A stretch of 64,000 nt of DNA from Muribaculum gordoncarteri (GTDB taxonomy: Bacteria; Bacteroidota; Bacteroidia; Bacteroidales; Muribaculaceae): positions 1 to 64,000 of the forward strand of contig NZ_CP039394.1 in assembly GCF_004803695.1 (NCBI RefSeq), written 5' to 3'. This document shows positions 36,749 to 43,826 of the stretch, piece by piece. The notes beneath the pieces are model-generated. The model was not told the origin of the DNA. It worked only from the letters and a program-made list of their open reading frames with translations, and did no database searches. The first letter of the stretch is position 1, and every line of letters starts with the position of its first letter. A program made the translations under genes and the position numbers.

Positions 36749-37071
36749 TACACAAGTATCTGAATACGTCCTACGGTTGTCAGCGGCTCACGACTCATTA
36801 CCCGAAATTCGCCAAGTTCTTCAGAGTGCCGGGTCAGTTTCACACGTTCAAATTGCGCTTCTTCGTCAGATTCGATAAGCACTGTGAATGAAGCCATGCG
36901 AAATTCGCCATCCTCGTACTTGCCCTTGCGGTTGTCGGAGTTCGTTTTGATAGAGCATTCTATCGGGTCACTCCATTCGGTAGTGGCTTCGATAGGCTCT
37001 CCATACTCGTTCTCCCCACCGGGTACGACTTTCAGATATTGAAGTGTGCCGTTTGTTCTCATTCTTACCAA
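36748..37071 (-). CDS. Head closure (head-tail joining) protein
   Basis: A 107-residue beta-rich protein (GTLQYLKVVPGGENEYGEPI ... TEWSDPIECSIKT), the pattern of small phage head-closure proteins that seal the connector after packaging. It shares one base of overlap with the gp10-like gene and overlaps the connector gene by 7 nt. Confidence 0.65.
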   Translation of the reverse strand: MVRMRTNGTLQYLKVVPGGENEYGEPIEATTEWSDPIECSIKTNSDNRKGKYEDGEFRMASFTVLIESDEEAQFERVKLTRHSEELGEFRVMSREPLTTVGRIQILV

Positions 37072-37397
37072 AGATTAGTGGCATCATCAATCGTCCGTAA
37101 ATAGTCGCCAAGTTCCTCGTCTGCATCAAGTCCGTATTGCTTGCACCAATACGATAGAGATTCTTTTACGGAATCCTCGCGTACTGAAGTCGATACGCCG
37201 TTTTCGCTCCGGCTGCTTTCGACATATCCCATGACAAGGCGAATCGCCACCCGAAAGAGTTTTGCATCTTTCGGGGTGGCTTCAGCTTGTGCCTCGATAC
37301 CCTCATTGAATAGCGCGAAGTTGAGTGTCGCGCTATCCGGGTAAAAGGTATTCGCGATTGCATTGCAAAGTCTGCTTAATGCTTCGAGATTCTTCAC
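37065..37397 (-). CDS. Head-tail connector protein (gp6-like)
   Basis: A 110-residue helical protein (LEALSRLCNAIANTFYPDSA; RVAIRLVMGYVESSRSENGV; ESLSYWCKQYGL) directly after the capsid gene. Helical proteins of this size here form the first connector ring below the portal. Assignment is from position and fold impression. Confidence 0.6.
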   Translation of the reverse strand: MKNLEALSRLCNAIANTFYPDSATLNFALFNEGIEAQAEATPKDAKLFRVAIRLVMGYVESSRSENGVSTSVREDSVKESLSYWCKQYGLDADEELGDYLRTIDDATNLW

Positions 37398-37401
37398 GAC
37401 T

Positions 37402-38514
37402 TTACGATACTACTGTTTTGAGGGTATAGATACCGTTCATTTCGGTAATAACCGGCAGCGACTGTGATTCAGCCTTGGTATATTCAGTGTGCTTCGAGCC
37501 CTCTTTCTGACCGACACTCCACAGAGAAGTGACAATGCGGCCGTAGTTGGCATACGACACTCCGTCATCCGGCTTCAACTCGCAATCCGAGTAGGCATTC
37601 TTGACAACGCCAAGTTCGCCGGCAGGGACGAATACGATGTTGTCTTGATTCCACGGGGTGTAAGGAATAGCCTCACGCCCTTTCTGAATGCGTACTATTC
37701 GACGGATAGGCTCGAATATCGGGTAGTTGTTCGTCTCCATAAACTCGTTTATGTCGCGGAGAAGTACCGGCTTTGAGGACTTGTCAGTACCCCAAATAAG
37801 CTGCTTCATCTTCTTTGTGCGACACATATACGAGAGTCGGGAGGGCGAGAGTAGAGCTTTTGCAAGCGCGACCTTATCCTGCGATGCGTCAAGGATAGCT
37901 TGAATGTCCTCAAAGCAATCCACAGTGTCGATATTGGCGAGAGTCCAAGCGGTCTTGCAGCTTGCGATGTTCTCGCCGGGCTGATTGAACGAGATAGAGC
38001 CTTTGACACCGCCCTCCGGGTTGGTTGTTTCATCGAAAGTGAACGTACCTTCGTTGGAGAGTGCGCCGAGGAATATCATATCGAGTTTGCCGTAAACCGC
38101 GTTGACAACGGTCTTAACATCGCCCATCATAAGATTTATGAGGCGGTTTCTTTTGTCCTCATCCTTGATGAGCTTGCTGTCGAGCAACGAAAGAATCTTT
38201 CGGTACGTCTTCATCAGCATCGGGAGCGTGAGGGCGTGGTTTACGAGAGTTTCTTTGAGTGTTTCTACACCCGAAGTACCCATAATCGGCTCGGCTGCGT
38301 TTTCTCCGATAGTCGGTGCGGCTATCGTGATGTTGTACTTGCCGATTAACTCTTCAAAATCGAGTTCGATTGTGGGGTCATCCCAGTGCATATATCGCTC
38401 AAAGATAACTTGGTCGAAAAGCTGCTTGTTGAGTTCACTTGCAGCATCGAATCGTATCTGCACCTCTTTGGTGAGGTCACCAAAGACGGAGCTGGATAAA
38501 AATTCCTTTGGCAT
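37402..38514 (-). CDS. Major capsid protein (gpE-like)
   Basis: A 370-residue shell protein. Recognisable segments are the N-terminal SVFGDLTKEVQIRFDAAS, the RYMHWDDPTIELDFEELIGK loop, the long helix LKETLVNHALTLPMLMKTYR, and the C-terminal region with PWNQDNIVFVPAGELGVVKN, as in the phage_cap_E group that has the HK97 fold. It follows the scaffold and decoration genes, giving the standard head order. Confidence 0.78.
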   Translation of the reverse strand: MPKEFLSSSVFGDLTKEVQIRFDAASELNKQLFDQVIFERYMHWDDPTIELDFEELIGKYNITIAAPTIGENAAEPIMGTSGVETLKETLVNHALTLPMLMKTYRKILSLLDSKLIKDEDKRNRLINLMMGDVKTVVNAVYGKLDMIFLGALSNEGTFTFDETTNPEGGVKGSISFNQPGENIASCKTAWTLANIDTVDCFEDIQAILDASQDKVALAKALLSPSRLSYMCRTKKMKQLIWGTDKSSKPVLLRDINEFMETNNYPIFEPIRRIVRIQKGREAIPYTPWNQDNIVFVPAGELGVVKNAYSDCELKPDDGVSYANYGRIVTSLWSVGQKEGSKHTEYTKAESQSLPVITEMNGIYTLKTVVS

Positions 38515-38519
38515 AGTGA

Positions 38520-39140
38520 TTACTGCTTAATGTAGATGATGTTGGGGTTGTTTTTGAGCGCGATGCCGGTCAACCATTCCGGCAGCATCGGGAAGAGAAG
38601 TGACGGCATGAGAACGACTGCCTCATAGGCAGCATCGAGAGTAGGCAGTCCGCGACCGGTAAACTCTTTGTCTTCGCCCACGATGTTGTTTGGGGAGTAG
38701 CGCACGGAGTTTGTAGTCGTAGCTGAATCTCCCTGCCCCTCTGTCACTGCGACACCCTCTGCGATTACATCATCGGCTTGTATGCCGGTGTATGCTGCTT
38801 TGAGCTTCAGAATGTCGTAGGCATCGTTGGTGCGGTCGATTGAATCAATCTCGCCGAGCTCGGTTGCACCGAGCTTGATGATTTTGTCGCCTGCCACGAA
38901 ATAGTGACCTTTGGGGACTCTCACTTCCTTTGTAGTGCCGCCATTGAGGACAGTCGCGGTCTTGCAGACGGCGGCGGTCATAGTGTCAAAATCGACATAC
39001 AAAGGCGTTGCGCGGCGTACTACTGTTCCGACCGGAAATTCTTGTGTAGGCTTGAAGCCACCGGGGAGCATCTTGCATTCACCACGCCAAATCTCCGGGA
39101 AACGACCCGGAAACTGCTGTGTCTTAAATTCAATAGCCAT
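38520..39140 (-). CDS. Head decoration/fibre-like protein
   Basis: A 206-residue beta-rich protein between scaffold and capsid genes. It opens IEFKTQQFPGRFPEIWRGEC and includes a KGHYFVAGDKIIKLG turn common in small barrel-type decoration proteins; the C-terminus is hydrophobic (LLFPMLPEWLTGIALKNNPN). Decoration proteins bind and stabilise the mature shell. Function is inferred from gene order. Confidence 0.55.
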   Translation of the reverse strand: MAIEFKTQQFPGRFPEIWRGECKMLPGGFKPTQEFPVGTVVRRATPLYVDFDTMTAAVCKTATVLNGGTTKEVRVPKGHYFVAGDKIIKLGATELGEIDSIDRTNDAYDILKLKAAYTGIQADDVIAEGVAVTEGQGDSATTTNSVRYSPNNIVGEDKEFTGRGLPTLDAAYEAVVLMPSLLFPMLPEWLTGIALKNNPNIIYIKQ

Positions 39141-39175
39141 TTTGGGGTTGATGAATTAGAAGTTGATAATTGACC

Positions 39176-39772
39176 TTACTTTTTGTCGGGGAGTGACTGC
39201 GCCCAGGCTTTTGCAGCCGCTTTCGACTCTTCCTCGGAGTTTCCGAGTTCATGCGAACGGTCTTTCGGCATGAGATTGTTGTTTACAAGGTCTTGTTTGA
39301 AGCTGGTGAGTTCTGCGTCAACATCCGCATCGTCTGCCAAATGCAGACGCTTCACGAGATAGTCAGGAATGCCGAGCTTCTTTGCCTTGTCAGCGATGAG
39401 CGATGCACGTTCCGACTTGGCTTTTTCCTCTTTGAGCGTCTTATTCTCTGTTTCGAGAGCGTTCAGTCGTTCAGTAAAAGGCTTCATCCATGCCGGTATT
39501 TCGTCTTCGCCGGTTTCGCCGTCTTCTTCCTCTCCGTCGCCCTCGCCTTTGGATGGCTTGGTAGATGATTTCTTGCGTGACTTCCTCGTAATCTCCCCCT
39601 GCATCGCTTTTGCATAGGGTACGAGCGAATCCACTTTTGCGGCTATTTCGTCATCGGTCGCTTCGTCTGTGAGGTCGGAAGCTCCGATTTCAACGAGTTC
39701 TTCTATTCCTTTGGGTGTAAGTCCGTATTGCTTACATTTTGCGGTCAGTGCCGCGAGTAGTTTCTTCTTCAT
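39176..39772 (-). CDS. Capsid scaffolding protein
   Basis: A 198-residue, highly charged helical protein: N-terminal helices (LLAALTAKCKQYGLTPKGIE), a Lys/Ser then Asp/Glu/Gly-rich linker (GEGDGEEEDGETGEDE), a coiled coil (ERLNALETENKTLKEEKAKS) and a C-terminal helical part. This is typical of scaffolds that direct capsid assembly. It is the first gene of the structural operon, behind the operator-bearing promoter at 39,810-39,850. Confidence 0.75.
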   Translation of the reverse strand: MKKKLLAALTAKCKQYGLTPKGIEELVEIGASDLTDEATDDEIAAKVDSLVPYAKAMQGEITRKSRKKSSTKPSKGEGDGEEEDGETGEDEIPAWMKPFTERLNALETENKTLKEEKAKSERASLIADKAKKLGIPDYLVKRLHLADDADVDAELTSFKQDLVNNNLMPKDRSHELGNSEEESKAAAKAWAQSLPDKK

Positions 39773-39809
39773 TGCAATGGTTGATTGGGGTTTGAATATT
39801 CAATACGCG

Positions 39810-39850
39810 CAAAGATAGGGAGAATTTTCGACATAATACCTATTAAGTAT
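39810..39850 (-). promoter_or_regulatory. Structural-operon promoter with shared operator
   Basis: The minus strand reads TATCTTTG (39817-39810), a -7 box 38 nt before the scaffold ATG. Upstream is TACTTAATAGGTA (within 39835-39850), identical in core to the lysis-promoter operator. Confidence 0.65.
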
Positions 39851-39887
39851 CGGAATTTTTCAAAACTTTTTTCTTCTCTCATGTGGC

Positions 39888-40004
39888 TACCTATTAGCAA
39901 TATAGGAATTTGAGTAAATTTTTATCAAAAAATAATTGGTGAAAAAGTTGCCTATTATTAGGATAGTCTATAACTTTGCGACATGAAACAATACTTAATA
40001 GATA
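39888..40004 (+). promoter_or_regulatory. Divergent early promoter with operator-like sites
   Basis: Plus-strand promoter: TTG (39948-39950), 20-nt spacer, -7 box TAACTTTG (39971-39978). Related sites flank it: TACCTATTAG (39888-39897), palindromic CCTATTATTAGG between the two promoter boxes (39951-39962), and TACTTAATAGATA just downstream (39992-40004), one base from the late-promoter core. This arrangement suits repression of the plus-strand genes. A 29-codon frame (39983-40072) overlaps the first small gene and may be a leader peptide. Confidence 0.6.
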
Positions 40005-40010
40005 ACGAAA

Positions 40011-40166
40011 ATGAAAATCCGAAAGAAAATAATCAAAGTGAGCCGAGAAAGAGCGATAGAGTTAGCCGCTAATCTCAACTGCATCTCAAAAGAGATGGCA
40101 AGCAAGTACACCGACAGCGAATTGAAAGAGTGCCTGCGTCTTCTCAAACTCAAAGCTGACTTCTAA
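40011..40166 (+). CDS. Small basic protein, 51 residues
   Basis: Starts ATG at 40011 and reads KIRKKIIKVSRERAIELAAN, continuing with SKEMASKYTDSELKECLRLL to a stop at 40164-40166. It is lysine/arginine-rich and helical, with a possible small helix-turn-helix. It is the first gene after the early promoter. A regulatory role is only a guess from position. Confidence 0.5.
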   Translation: MKIRKKIIKVSRERAIELAANLNCISKEMASKYTDSELKECLRLLKLKADF

Positions 40167-40191
40167 TCATCAACCCTCAATCTCAACGCAA

Positions 40192-40401
40192 ATGAAACCC
40201 GAACACCTTGCCGAAGCTATAAGCATCATCAGCAACAGCAACTCAATCAAAGTGTCGTTCAATGTGCCGGTCAATGATAACTACTCGCACACATACGCGA
40301 TACTCATTCACGAGAGCAACGCATCAGTCGTTAATCAACTCGTAAAAGCCGGATTCTCGCTCTCTATGAATCCTAAAGGGCTTTCAGTCGATAAATTCTA
40401 A
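40192..40401 (+). CDS. Small phage protein of unknown function
   Basis: A 69-residue protein with mixed alpha/beta pattern (EHLAEAISIISNSNSIKVSF; ILIHESNASVVNQLVKAGF). Codon use fits a real gene and it lies 25 nt after the previous stop and 14 nt before the next start, so it belongs to the early operon. No family recognised. Confidence 0.55.
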   Translation: MKPEHLAEAISIISNSNSIKVSFNVPVNDNYSHTYAILIHESNASVVNQLVKAGFSLSMNPKGLSVDKF

Positions 40402-40415
40402 ATCCAATCTACGCA

Positions 40416-40616
40416 ATGAAGACTTATGACGAAACAATGAGCATACTCAATAGCTCAAAGCAATTCAAATTCGAGTATAACGAGGATAGCGGTCGCCCGA
40501 CAGTACTTGCCGTAACTGATTACTATACCGGCGAGAGTGTCAAACTTGACCTCTCACGCCTCACCCCGGAGATGCTTGATGAACTTCAGATAGAAGATTC
40601 GGAAGATGAATACTAA
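40416..40616 (+). CDS. Small acidic phage protein
   Basis: A 66-residue protein beginning KTYDETMSILNSSKQFKFEY and ending in an acidic tail (LQIEDSEDEY). It probably folds as a small alpha/beta domain. It overlaps the next gene's possible start by 11 nt. Function unknown. Confidence 0.5.
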   Translation: MKTYDETMSILNSSKQFKFEYNEDSGRPTVLAVTDYYTGESVKLDLSRLTPEMLDELQIEDSEDEY

Positions 40617-40800
40617 AGCAAGCATGGAACAATATACTGTAACTTTCTTCGTAGAAAAGACTGATTTAGCCGGGAATCATAAGGGCATGGAGAAGCGAGT
40701 AATCCGAACCGGCAAAACTACTATCGCAGAAGCCGCAGAAGTGGCGATTGCTCACGGTGCCAATCCGTTCAAAAATTGGAAGCTAACTTGGGAAAAATAA
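40606..40800 (+). CDS. Small phage protein of unknown function
   Basis: A 64-residue protein; an alternative start at 40624 gives 58 residues beginning MEQYTVTFFVEKTD, which may be the true N-terminus. It contains TTIAEAAEVAIAHGANPFKN, a helix-loop that is typical of small host-takeover proteins but not diagnostic. Part of the early operon. Confidence 0.5.
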   Translation: MNTKASMEQYTVTFFVEKTDLAGNHKGMEKRVIRTGKTTIAEAAEVAIAHGANPFKNWKLTWEK

Positions 40801-40821
40801 CAACTCTAAAATACAACGCAA

Positions 40822-41724
40822 ATGATTACTGAAACCACTCTCGAAAACAAGATGTTTGACTTCGACAAAGCGAAAGTTCAAACGCTCTCACTCGCTCAAT
40901 TAGAGCGCACACACCGTGAAAACGATGTCTACGGCAAGCCGCTTCGTGGTATCTATCACTTCGAGCTGCTGCAAACGCTCATCAACGAGTGCAACAACCT
41001 CGGCTATAACGTAGAGGTTTATGACCTCTTTGCCGCGCAGAACAAAGACCGCAGCACTCCCGGCGTGGTGCTGCTCCCACAAGTCGAAGCACAATACGGC
41101 GAAAGAGCCTTTGAAGCTCACATATTGCGCCGCGTCTTCGCTAACATCCGTATAACTGACTTCGATGATGAGGAAAAGACAACAAACCTCGCAGTCGCTT
41201 TCCATCAGAAAGGCATTCAAGTCGGCTTCGGAAACATGGTCAAAATCTGCCACAATCAAACTATGCTTTGCGCCGACAAGTATATCGCCACATACAATGA
41301 GCGCGGCAAAGGGCGCGGCGAAGCTATCACGATTCCGCAAGTTCTCGATGTTGTCAAGTCGTGGCTTGTAGATGCCAGGCACATCATCGTGACCGAGCGC
41401 GAAAAGATAGAGCGCATGAAAGAGATTGAGGTCGGCGTTCAACAAGCTCTCTTGCTCATCGGTATGCTGACCGCAATTCGCGTTAAGTGCGACTCTGCAT
41501 ATCCGACAATCAAGGAGAATCGCGTCTATCCGCTCAATCAAGCTCAAATAACAAAGTTCACGGAGAGCTTGTTGCTGAAGTATCACGATACACCAAGCGT
41601 TTCAGCGTGGGACTTGTATAACGCCGCGACTGACCTTTACAAAGCTGACTCGATGGATATTCCGGCACTCATGCCGCAGAATCGCGCAATGGTGCAATTC
41701 CTCAACGAGCAATTCAATATCTGA
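40822..41724 (+). CDS. DUF3871-family protein
   Basis: A 300-residue protein of a family common in Bacteroides phages and conjugative elements. The N-terminal half contains YHFELLQTLINECNNLGYNV and VYDLFAAQNKDRSTPGVVLL; the middle has NMVKICHNQTMLCADKYIAT, and a helical C-terminal half follows (ILTAIRVKCDS; NQAQITKFTESLLLKY). DUF3871 is distantly like DUF932 plasmid proteins; the biochemical role is unknown. Largest gene of the early operon. Confidence 0.75.
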   Translation: MITETTLENKMFDFDKAKVQTLSLAQLERTHRENDVYGKPLRGIYHFELLQTLINECNNLGYNVEVYDLFAAQNKDRSTPGVVLLPQVEAQYGERAFEAHILRRVFANIRITDFDDEEKTTNLAVAFHQKGIQVGFGNMVKICHNQTMLCADKYIATYNERGKGRGEAITIPQVLDVVKSWLVDARHIIVTEREKIERMKEIEVGVQQALLLIGMLTAIRVKCDSAYPTIKENRVYPLNQAQITKFTESLLLKYHDTPSVSAWDLYNAATDLYKADSMDIPALMPQNRAMVQFLNEQFNI

Positions 41725-41790
41725 CACAACATATCATCAACCGGCGAGAGGTAGCCTTAGCCGTTGCCTCTCGCCCTTACAATCAATCTA

Positions 41791-41964
41791 ATGGCAGACA
41801 GTAAAGAACAACTAACAGCAAACGATGAGGAGCTTATCGAGCTTGCTTATTCGACAACATACCGCAGTTCCATTCGTCAGTATATCCGCGAAGCTGACAC
41901 GGAGCGTTGTCGTGAGATTTTAACCCGAATTATGAATGAATCTGATGTTGAATGGGAGGACTGA
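41791..41964 (+). CDS. Small phage protein of unknown function
   Basis: A 57-residue helical protein (ADSKEQLTANDEELIELAYS; RQYIREADTERCREILTRIM). ATG at 41791 is used instead of the upstream TTG at 41764. It sits 2 nt before the next gene's ATG, suggesting co-translation. No family recognised. Confidence 0.55.
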   Translation: MADSKEQLTANDEELIELAYSTTYRSSIRQYIREADTERCREILTRIMNESDVEWED

Positions 41965-41966
41965 AG

Positions 41967-42356
41967 ATGAAAAAAGCACTTATTATCGACACCGGCGAAG
42001 TGATTAGGGTTGTCGAAGTTATCAAAACGACTAACAACGGCACGATATTTCGCGATGTCGCTACCGGCAAAACATACTACGACCGCGAGATTCAGATATT
42101 CGATGACAGTGGCGTTATGGAGTTCGTTGAAATGTGGCTCCCGAACTATTATCACTCTGACATGATTGGGTGGATTGACGACCTGCATTGCGCTCTTGAT
42201 AACGAGTGCGATGATGAAAAGCTCGCTCGTATAGAAGAAGCGTGGGGAACTGACCCCAAAGGATGGCTCTACGAGTTAATCAATCTTGAATCGGCTGCAT
42301 ATCGCCACGCCCTTGAAAGATTCTACGAGCTGCAATATCCCGGTATTAAATCCTAA
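41967..42356 (+). CDS. Phage protein of unknown function
   Basis: A 129-residue protein. The N-terminal 40 residues form a small beta barrel pattern (KKALIIDTGEVIRVVEVIKT; ATGKTYYDREI), followed by an acidic helical part (WIDDLHCALDNECDDEKLAR). The ATG at 41967 is chosen over TTG at 41952. Not recognised; early operon member. Confidence 0.55.
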   Translation: MKKALIIDTGEVIRVVEVIKTTNNGTIFRDVATGKTYYDREIQIFDDSGVMEFVEMWLPNYYHSDMIGWIDDLHCALDNECDDEKLARIEEAWGTDPKGWLYELINLESAAYRHALERFYELQYPGIKS

Positions 42357-42486
42357 TAGGCACGGTAAGGTTAGCCTACTCCGCATTTCTCGCTTTCAGT
42401 TGATAAAATATACATTTATTCGGCTGAAATGCGAGGATTAGCGAGGAAATGAGTAATTTTGCAAAACCTTAAAACTCAACGCAAAA
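42357..42486 (+). promoter_or_regulatory. Internal promoter region before the ADP-ribosylglycohydrolase set
   Basis: A 130-nt gap with CTAATAGGCA at its left edge (operator-like), an imperfect dyad pairing CGCATTTCTCGC with GCGAGGAAATG, and a -7 box TAATTTTG at about 42452-42460. It can drive the last three plus-strand genes separately from the early operon. Confidence 0.45.
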
Positions 42487-42726
42487 ATGGAATCATCGAA
42501 AGTCGTACACGTTCACTTCAAAAAGCCATACGAGGGAATGACTGACCTCTATTTCGGCTCTCTGAAAGCGATATATCTTCAAGTGCCGGAAGATATAATC
42601 GGGATAAAATACAAGTCGCTTACAAACGCCATTCGAGGCAAAGATTGTTACGAGAATAAACGCTGCATTATCCGCATCGGTGCATTGCAGCGTATGTCAA
42701 ATATAAAAAACAAAGACAAACAATGA
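42487..42726 (+). CDS. Small conserved-looking protein preceding ARH gene
   Basis: A 79-residue basic protein (SKVVHVHFKKPYEGMTDLYF; GIKYKSLTNAIRGKDCYENK). Its stop overlaps the ARH start (ATGA), so the two are co-translated. The regular hydrophobic pattern looks like a real folded domain. No family recognised. It may work with the ARH enzyme. Confidence 0.55.
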   Translation: MESSKVVHVHFKKPYEGMTDLYFGSLKAIYLQVPEDIIGIKYKSLTNAIRGKDCYENKRCIIRIGALQRMSNIKNKDKQ

Positions 42727-43493
42727 TAGGAGCAATAATAGGCGACATTGCCGGTTCTCGTTTCGAGTTCAACAATACGAATGACTATAACTTCGAGTTC
42801 TTTCACAAAGATTGCCGTTATACCGATGACACAATATGCACGGTTGCCGTTGCAGACGCTATTCTACACGGCGTGAGCTATAAAGATAGCATCTTGTATT
42901 GGTGTCGCAAATATCCGCATCCTATGGGCGCGTATGGTGGCTCTTTCTCACGTTGGCTGCATGAAGATGACCCGCAACCGTACAATTCATTCGGGAATGG
43001 TGCTGCAATGCGAGTATCGCCGGTTGCATGGGCATTTGATGATGCAAGCGATGTTATGCGTCAAGCTATGTCAAGCGCGGAATGCTCACACAATCACTAT
43101 GAGGGTATCATTGGGGCAATAGCGACTGCGGAGTTGATTTTTTCATTTCGCAAGCTGCCGGAAAAAGATAACTTTGTGAATCTAATCGGAGGACTGTATT
43201 ACGGTCAAAATTGGGAAAACAATTTGCCGCGTCCTGGCGTTTTCGATGAAACTTGTCAAGGCTGCGTGCCACTCGCATTTCACATCATCAAAGAGAGTTC
43301 ATCATTTGAAGATGCTGTGCGTAATGCCGTAAGCTACGGCGGCGATTCAGACACGCTCGGCGCAATAGTCGGCTCAATAGCTGAAGCTCGTTGGGGTGTG
43401 CCTATCGAGATGCAAAAGATGGCTCTGAATATGCTTCCACAAGATATGCTCAAAGTCGTTACTAACTTCATACAAAAGTGTCAATACAAATGA
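42723..43493 (+). CDS. ADP-ribosylglycohydrolase (ARH/DraG family)
   Basis: A 256-residue enzyme expected to remove ADP-ribose from proteins, classically from arginine, using two metal ions. Family signatures are complete: N-terminal GAIIGDIAGSRFEF, YTDDT (33-37) and GGDSDTLGAI (from 206), whose aspartates and threonines bind the metals; length is normal. It is the second gene of a three-gene set that points towards the minus-strand gene for a MuF head protein with an ADP-ribosyltransferase domain, about 330 bp away. That pairing suggests a reversal or immunity role against the phage's own effector. Confidence 0.9.
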   Translation: MIGAIIGDIAGSRFEFNNTNDYNFEFFHKDCRYTDDTICTVAVADAILHGVSYKDSILYWCRKYPHPMGAYGGSFSRWLHEDDPQPYNSFGNGAAMRVSPVAWAFDDASDVMRQAMSSAECSHNHYEGIIGAIATAELIFSFRKLPEKDNFVNLIGGLYYGQNWENNLPRPGVFDETCQGCVPLAFHIIKESSSFEDAVRNAVSYGGDSDTLGAIVGSIAEARWGVPIEMQKMALNMLPQDMLKVVTNFIQKCQYK

Positions 43494-43798
43494 GCAAAGA
43501 TTCATTACTCAAATTATGCCGTTACTATCACGGTGAAAAAAATAATCCATACGAGGGCGATAAAGCTCTATTATGGGATTATGAAAGAGCTTGGGTTGAA
43601 GATTCTGCGAATGATTCAGATTCAAATTCCGAGTATCTTTCGGATTATCTGACTTACGGACTGCGTGACTTCTCGAAGTTCGATAAAATCCCGGTCACGC
43701 TCAAAGCAATGTTATTCAATCGCTATGCGAAAAACGCATACTCAATGAAAGATGCCGTTTCCGGCTTCAAAGAGTTTTATCAGAAATACTACAAGTAG
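43490..43798 (+). CDS. Small acidic protein at end of ARH operon
   Basis: A 102-residue protein starting MSKDSLLKLCRYYHGEKNNP with an aromatic, acidic character (ALLWDYERAWVEDSANDSDS; FKEFYQKYYK). Its ATG overlaps the ARH stop (ATGA). ATG at 43490 is used, not the upstream GTG. Size and charge are compatible with an immunity protein or enzyme partner, but no family is recognised. Confidence 0.55.
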   Translation: MSKDSLLKLCRYYHGEKNNPYEGDKALLWDYERAWVEDSANDSDSNSEYLSDYLTYGLRDFSKFDKIPVTLKAMLFNRYAKNAYSMKDAVSGFKEFYQKYYK

Positions 43799-43800
43799 CA

Positions 43801-43822
43801 AAGGGCGCGATTATGCGCCCTT
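43801..43822. terminator. Bidirectional terminator between ARH operon and MuF gene
   Basis: AAGGGCGC (43801-43808) pairs with GCGCCCTT (43815-43822) around a 6-nt loop in the 28-nt gap between convergent genes. Confidence 0.8.
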
Positions 43823-43826
43823 TGTC

